This document shows, one piece after another, positions 59,942 to 64,000 of a stretch of DNA of 64,000 bases. The notes beneath the pieces are model-generated. The model had not been told where the DNA came from. It saw only the letters and a list, made by a program, of their open reading frames with translations, and made no database searches. Position 1 is the stretch's first letter; every line of letters begins with the position of its first letter. Origin of the DNA: Eleginops maclovinus (taxonomy: Eukaryota > Chordata > Actinopteri > Perciformes > Eleginopidae); the NCBI RefSeq assembly GCF_036324505.1, contig NC_086360.1, forward strand, positions 8,414,293 to 8,478,292. The letters run 5' to 3'. The translations under genes were made by a program, and so were the position numbers.

Positions 59942-61505
59942 CAGTGACAGAAATATGTATTTGATCCCCTGAGGATTTTGTAAGTTTGCCCACTTACAAA
60001 GAAATTAAAAGTCTATACTTTTAATGGTAGGTTTATTTTAACAGTTAGAGATGAGATATCAAAAAGAAAATCCAGAAATGTACATTAAAAAAAAAGATAG
60101 AAATGAACTTTTAATGATGGGAAATAAGTATTTGATCCCCAACAAGAATTCTGGCTCCCACAGACCGGTTAAATAAGTCCTCTCGCTTTAAGAAAGTATT
60201 CCTGATGTGAACTATTTACCTGGATAAAAGACACCTGTCCACAGTCAATCAATCACATTAAAACCTCTTCACCGAGGGCAAGACCAAAGACATCTTGTGA
60301 TCATGGTGGAACTAATGTCTAAGGACAAGATTGTAGACCTGCACAAGGCTGGAATAGAACACAAGACCACCGGCAAGCAGCTTGTTGAGAAAAAGACAAC
60401 TGGTTTGATTATTAGAAAATGTAAGAAGCACAAAATGACCATCAACCGCCCTCGGTCTGGGGCTCCACCATCTAAGATCTCTCCTCTTGGGGCATCAATG
60501 ATCATGAGAAAGGCGAGGGGTCCGCCAAGAACTGCACAGGAGGGACTGGTTAATGATCTGAAGTCAGCTGGGACCACAGTCACCAAGAAAAACTATTGGT
60601 AACACACTATGCAGTAAAGGATTAAAACCCTGCAGCGCCCGCAAGGGTCCCTGCTCAAGAAGGCACATGTCTGAAGTCTGCCAGAGATCTTCTGAACGAT
60701 TCAGAGAAGGCTTCTGAGAAGGTGATGTGGTCAGATGAGACCAAAATAAAGATCTTTGGCATCAACTCGTCGTGTTTGGAGGAAGGGAAATGCTGAGTAT
60801 AACCTGAAGAACACAATCCCCAGAGTCAAGCATGGAGGTGGAAACATTATGCTGTGGGGGGGTTTCTCTGCTAAGGGGACATGGCGATTCACCGCATCGA
60901 GGGGATGATGGAGGGGGCCATGTATCGGAAAATATTGACTGATAACCTCCTTCCCTCAGTGAGGACACTGAAAATGGGACATGGGTCTTCGCTCGACAAT
61001 GACCCTGAACATACGGCCAAGGCAACTAAGGAGTGGCTAAAGAAGAAGCACATTCAGGTGATGGAGGGGCCTAGCCAGTCTCCAGACCTCCATCCCATAG
61101 AAAATCTGTGGAGAGAGCTGAAGCTTCCAGTGGCCAAGCATCAGCCTCCAAACCTTAAGGATTTTGAGAGGATCTGCAGAGAGGAGAGGGCCAAAATCCC
61201 TCCTGAGATGTGTGCTAACATGGTGACCAACTACAAGAAGCATCTGCCCTCTCTGCTGTCCAACAAGGCTTTTTCTCCACCAATAACTAAGGCCTGTTTT
61301 GCAAAGGGATCAAATACTTATTGCCCCCAAATAAACACAAATCAATTTACATCTTTTTTTGATGTACATTTCTGGATTTTCTTTTTGATATTCTGTCTCT
61401 CACTGTGGAAATAAACCTAGCATTAAAAGTATAGACTGTTCAGTTCTTTGGAAGTGGACAAACTAACACAATCATCAGGGGATCAAATACTTATTTCCTT
61501 CACTG
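59942..61505 (+). mobile_element. Tc1-like transposon, second family, near full-length copy
   Basis: It is TA-flanked (59940-59941 and 61506-61507) and is the inverted counterpart of 23436-24565. It retains the two segments missing from that copy. It lies in the distal arm of the duplication. Confidence 0.92.
60303..61414 (+). pseudogene. Tc1 transposase (second family), broken
   Basis: The N-terminal part ([20 protein letters not shown], then [15 protein letters not shown]) ends at a stop near 60602. The catalytic part, with WSDET-type sequence near 60732, DNDPEHTA and [11 protein letters not shown], resumes in other frames and runs to about 61320. Several frameshifts and stops separate them. 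Confidence 0.85.
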
Positions 61506-61613
61506 TACGTGATACCGATTTGTGAACCTAACCTCTGTTTACAAGAAACTCCCTTAATGACTACAAATGATTGGGTAAAACATGTCTTTGATTGAATATC
61601 ATTGAGGACTTGC

Positions 61614-61769
61614 CTCCAGAACAACCCCAACAGCCTCTTCAAACATCGGCAGGACCTCCATGTTTCCCTCCCGCTCCATCAGACGGGCCTGGCAGATCCA
61701 GTATTTGGCAAACTTCTTGCACACTGCCGGCAGCCGGGAGAGGATGTTCTTCACCTGCTCTGCGCAACC
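61614..61769 (-). pseudogene. Dispersed copy of ckap2l exon 6
   Basis: The 156-bp exon is kept open, with its CTACAG acceptor and its GC donor (GAG|GCAAGT). Only a few substitutions are present; in protein, D becomes N in QVKDIL and S becomes A in LPSVCK. No other ckap2l exon is nearby and the orientation is opposite to the gene, so it cannot be part of a normal transcript. It arrived with the inverted duplication. Confidence 0.93.
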
Positions 61770-61807
61770 CTGTAGATGAGAGGATACGTTGGTGTACATC
61801 TAGGATT

Positions 61808-62450
61808 AGGATTAAAGGACTAACGTCACAGCAGGATCTGGGAAAACTTGTCCTTGCGTTTGTCTTTACAGGTCTCACTAAGAAATCCATTAGAAAGCTG
61901 CAGCTGATTCAGAACACTGCAGCTCGAGTCCTCACTAACATTAAGAGTGGATCACATCATCACATCACATGGGTTAGGCCCAAAATACATGTCAGATCTC
62001 CTGCCAAATTATCAACCATCCAGGAGTCTCAGGTTTTCTGGGATGGGTCTGCTTTCTGTCCCAAGAGTGAAAACTAAAAATGGAGAAGCAGCGTTTAGCT
62101 TTTAAGCACCCACTATCTGGAATAAACTACCAGAATCCTGCAGGTCGGCTACAACTCTTGCTATTTTTAAAACCAGACTGAAAACGTATCTTATTACTGC
62201 TGCTTTTGATTGAGCTGTTCATATGTCACGCTTAAGTGTGGTTTTTATTAATGTTTTCCACACCTGTTGTGTATATCTCACAATCTTTGCTTCTTAATGG
62301 CTGTTTTTAAATGCTATTCTTATAATGTGTTTGTGCTGCATTTGCTTTACAATGTTTTCTATTTTGTTTTGTAAAGCATTGCTGTGTGCTGAAAGGTGCT
62401 CTGTAAATAAACTTGCCTTGCCTTCCCTTGCCTTCCTTGCCTTGCCTAAA
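61808..62450 (+). mobile_element. LINE 3' fragment (L2/Rex1-like), copy 3
   Basis: It encodes [14 protein letters not shown] and further C-terminal LINE sequence, then a 3'UTR ending in AATAAACTTGCC and CCTTG repeats (62412-62450). The first 140 bp match the proximal arm closely; the rest is more diverged and has a deletion of about 85 bp. Confidence 0.8.
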
Positions 62451-62454
62451 TCCA

Positions 62455-64000
62455 TCCGAGTCCTTGCCTTCAGGGGCCTCTGTCACTGCAGGTGAGATGA
62501 AAAGGTAGTGTTAAGAAGCAAGGTGCCGGTTAGCTCTGCGATCACTTGAGCTCTGCTGCAGGCATGTGGCATTTTTGCAGTATTTCCATTCCGGCTAATG
62601 TGCCAGAGAATATTATGGTTGCAATGCATTATTATATTTTTTATTTACACAATAATAAATAGCCATAATACATGTTAATGGGATGCTGAACGATTTGGGA
62701 GGATTAGTTTGACTGTGTGTATTGTGGGTCCTTGTATTTGGCAGTAGAAAGGGTGTTGTCAGTAATCCTATGGTTATATTGGCTTAAATGTATATATGTT
62801 TGTTTGTTTCTCAAACCTAAAGGATGATCATTTATTTGTTTTATTGCTATGACTCCGAAACAGTTGTGCTGGCATTCATTTTATTGTATCTTGTCTTTTT
62901 GAGGTAACAACTTAAAGCATGGTTAGGTAACATTTGAGGTGCCAGCACCAGTAAAATAGATTGTTTAAATTATCCAATGAGAAAAACCTAGCCCAATGTT
63001 GCTTCCTAACTCTTTGTTCTTTTTTACATTAGAAATATAAATATAATGATAAACAGCTGAATTCTCTCCTAGCTTGGATTATGTTGCTCTCCCAGAGGCC
63101 GTTTTGGTTTACAAACATTCAGATTGAGGGAGAAGAGAGGCAGAGGCATAGAGGCAACAGAGACGTGATTGTGTATCCCGCACTGTGCTGCTGATCATTT
63201 CCTACTTTCATGCGTGAGAATTGGATGATGCTGTGTCCTCCGTGTAGAAAATGTAGTTTGCCTCAGTGTGCAGCGGAGCATTTCTCACACATGGCAACAC
63301 GGCTAAAAATAACGCAGAAGCCCCCTCATTCACCACAAGAACAATAACGAACAAGAGGATATTTGCTTGGAAGACGCGGGGCCCCCGACTGCTCTGGTCC
63401 AGATGTTCTCTGCGTCAATGAATGTGTTCTTGTAGTGGCAAACATAAAGACTGGATTAGTTGGAACTTGTGTTGGAAAAAGGGTTTTAAATGAGGACAAT
63501 GTGTTTCTTTCAACATTTACCATACTCGAAAACATCTTTCCATGGTCATGAATTACTGATAGGTGGCATGGATGCATTTAGCTGAGTGTGTGGCGTTGTG
63601 CAACAGATTTATTTGATACCCCACCAGCCATTGAAATCAAATCCTGAACCTTCATACCTCTAACTCCTCGCCTGACAAGAATGACGGAAGGGCAGTTTAG
63701 CGTGGCCATCAGGACACCAGGGCCAGGTGAAATAATCCCCTCTTTCACTGGAAGAGAGGCTGTGTGTTATGCAGAAGGGAGGGGGATTTGCTCGTTTATG
63801 TGAATGAAAGTGCGTGTGTGTGCATCATATGGGGAAATAAAAGGGTTTGTGATGCAACCAGCAGAGGATATAGCATCATCAACAGATCTCAGAACGACAC
63901 GGTGAAACGTCATACGAACAATAAAGGTATCAAAACTCCCTCTATTATCAGCTACTGGCTCAGAGAGTTATAGTAAGATGAATCATGCAGATGATTCCTG
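62455..64000. other. Intergenic flank without recognisable genes
   Basis: I see no domain, transposon terminus or exon series here. The short frames at 63320-63580 and 63760-63970 have no recognisable motifs. Confidence 0.5.

Larger units (their letters stand above)
54330..61960 (-). repeat. Inverted duplication, distal arm (expanded by insertions)
   Basis: This is the reverse complement of 23000-25083, interrupted by a hAT (54544-55908) and a Sola-like element (56026-59842). It also lacks about 95 bp near 54385. Past 61950 similarity to the proximal LINE falls and an 85-bp gap appears, so the edge of the duplication is about there. Confidence 0.9.

Noticed and set aside
61614..61769. A functional ckap2l paralogue downstream
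   Set aside because: Only one exon is present, in opposite orientation, within a duplication that includes transposons.

Overview
The window is vertebrate nuclear DNA, almost certainly from a teleost fish. It has spliced genes with GT-AG introns, the il1b-ckap2l gene neighbourhood, and a dense load of fish-type transposons (Tc1, hAT, pogo, Sola-like, L2/Rex1-like LINEs, tRNA-derived SINEs and a Ty3/Gypsy element). No bacterial features, rRNA genes, functional tRNA genes or CRISPR arrays were seen.

Gene layout, all on the + strand. (1) A five-exon interleukin-1 beta gene with a TATA box at 4664, a CDS at 5075-6943 (252 aa) and an AU-rich 3'UTR. (2) ckap2l, a nine-exon mitotic spindle gene with CDS 8362-31290 (738 aa). 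All exon phases join in frame. It has a KEN box, a G2/M-type promoter and one GC-AG intron. (3) A compact TATA-driven gene with CDS 35485-36184 (149 aa). Its intron positions and phases and an IL-1-signature-like segment suggest a second, very divergent IL-1-family ligand on the far side of ckap2l. This is the most interesting candidate in the window.

ckap2l is only about 2.2 kb of coding sequence but spans 23 kb because its introns are packed with mobile elements. Intron 5 holds a hAT element (14839-22337, 8-bp target duplication) whose transposase gene is split by an apparently intact pogo element (18301-21832, TA duplication). That pogo encodes a 673-aa two-exon transposase with a DD35D triad and a C-terminal PHD-like finger. 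A Tc1 element sits directly downstream of the ckap2l polyadenylation signal.

From about 37.5 to 62.5 kb the window is a transposon graveyard: LINEs; a hAT split by a young Ty3/Gypsy element with LTRs that read as identical; a HECT ligase fragment convergent with a DDE integrase-like gene; a Copia fragment; and a large inverted duplication. The duplication copies about 2.1 kb around ckap2l exon 6 (23.0-25.1 kb) to 54.3-61.95 kb on the opposite strand. The distal copy has been enlarged by a hAT (itself carrying a MITE with a 10-bp target duplication) and by a 3.8-kb Sola-like element. The ckap2l copy preserves the empty sites of both insertions.

The flanks 1-4660, 38.2-41.9 kb and 62.45-64 kb hold no recognisable gene.
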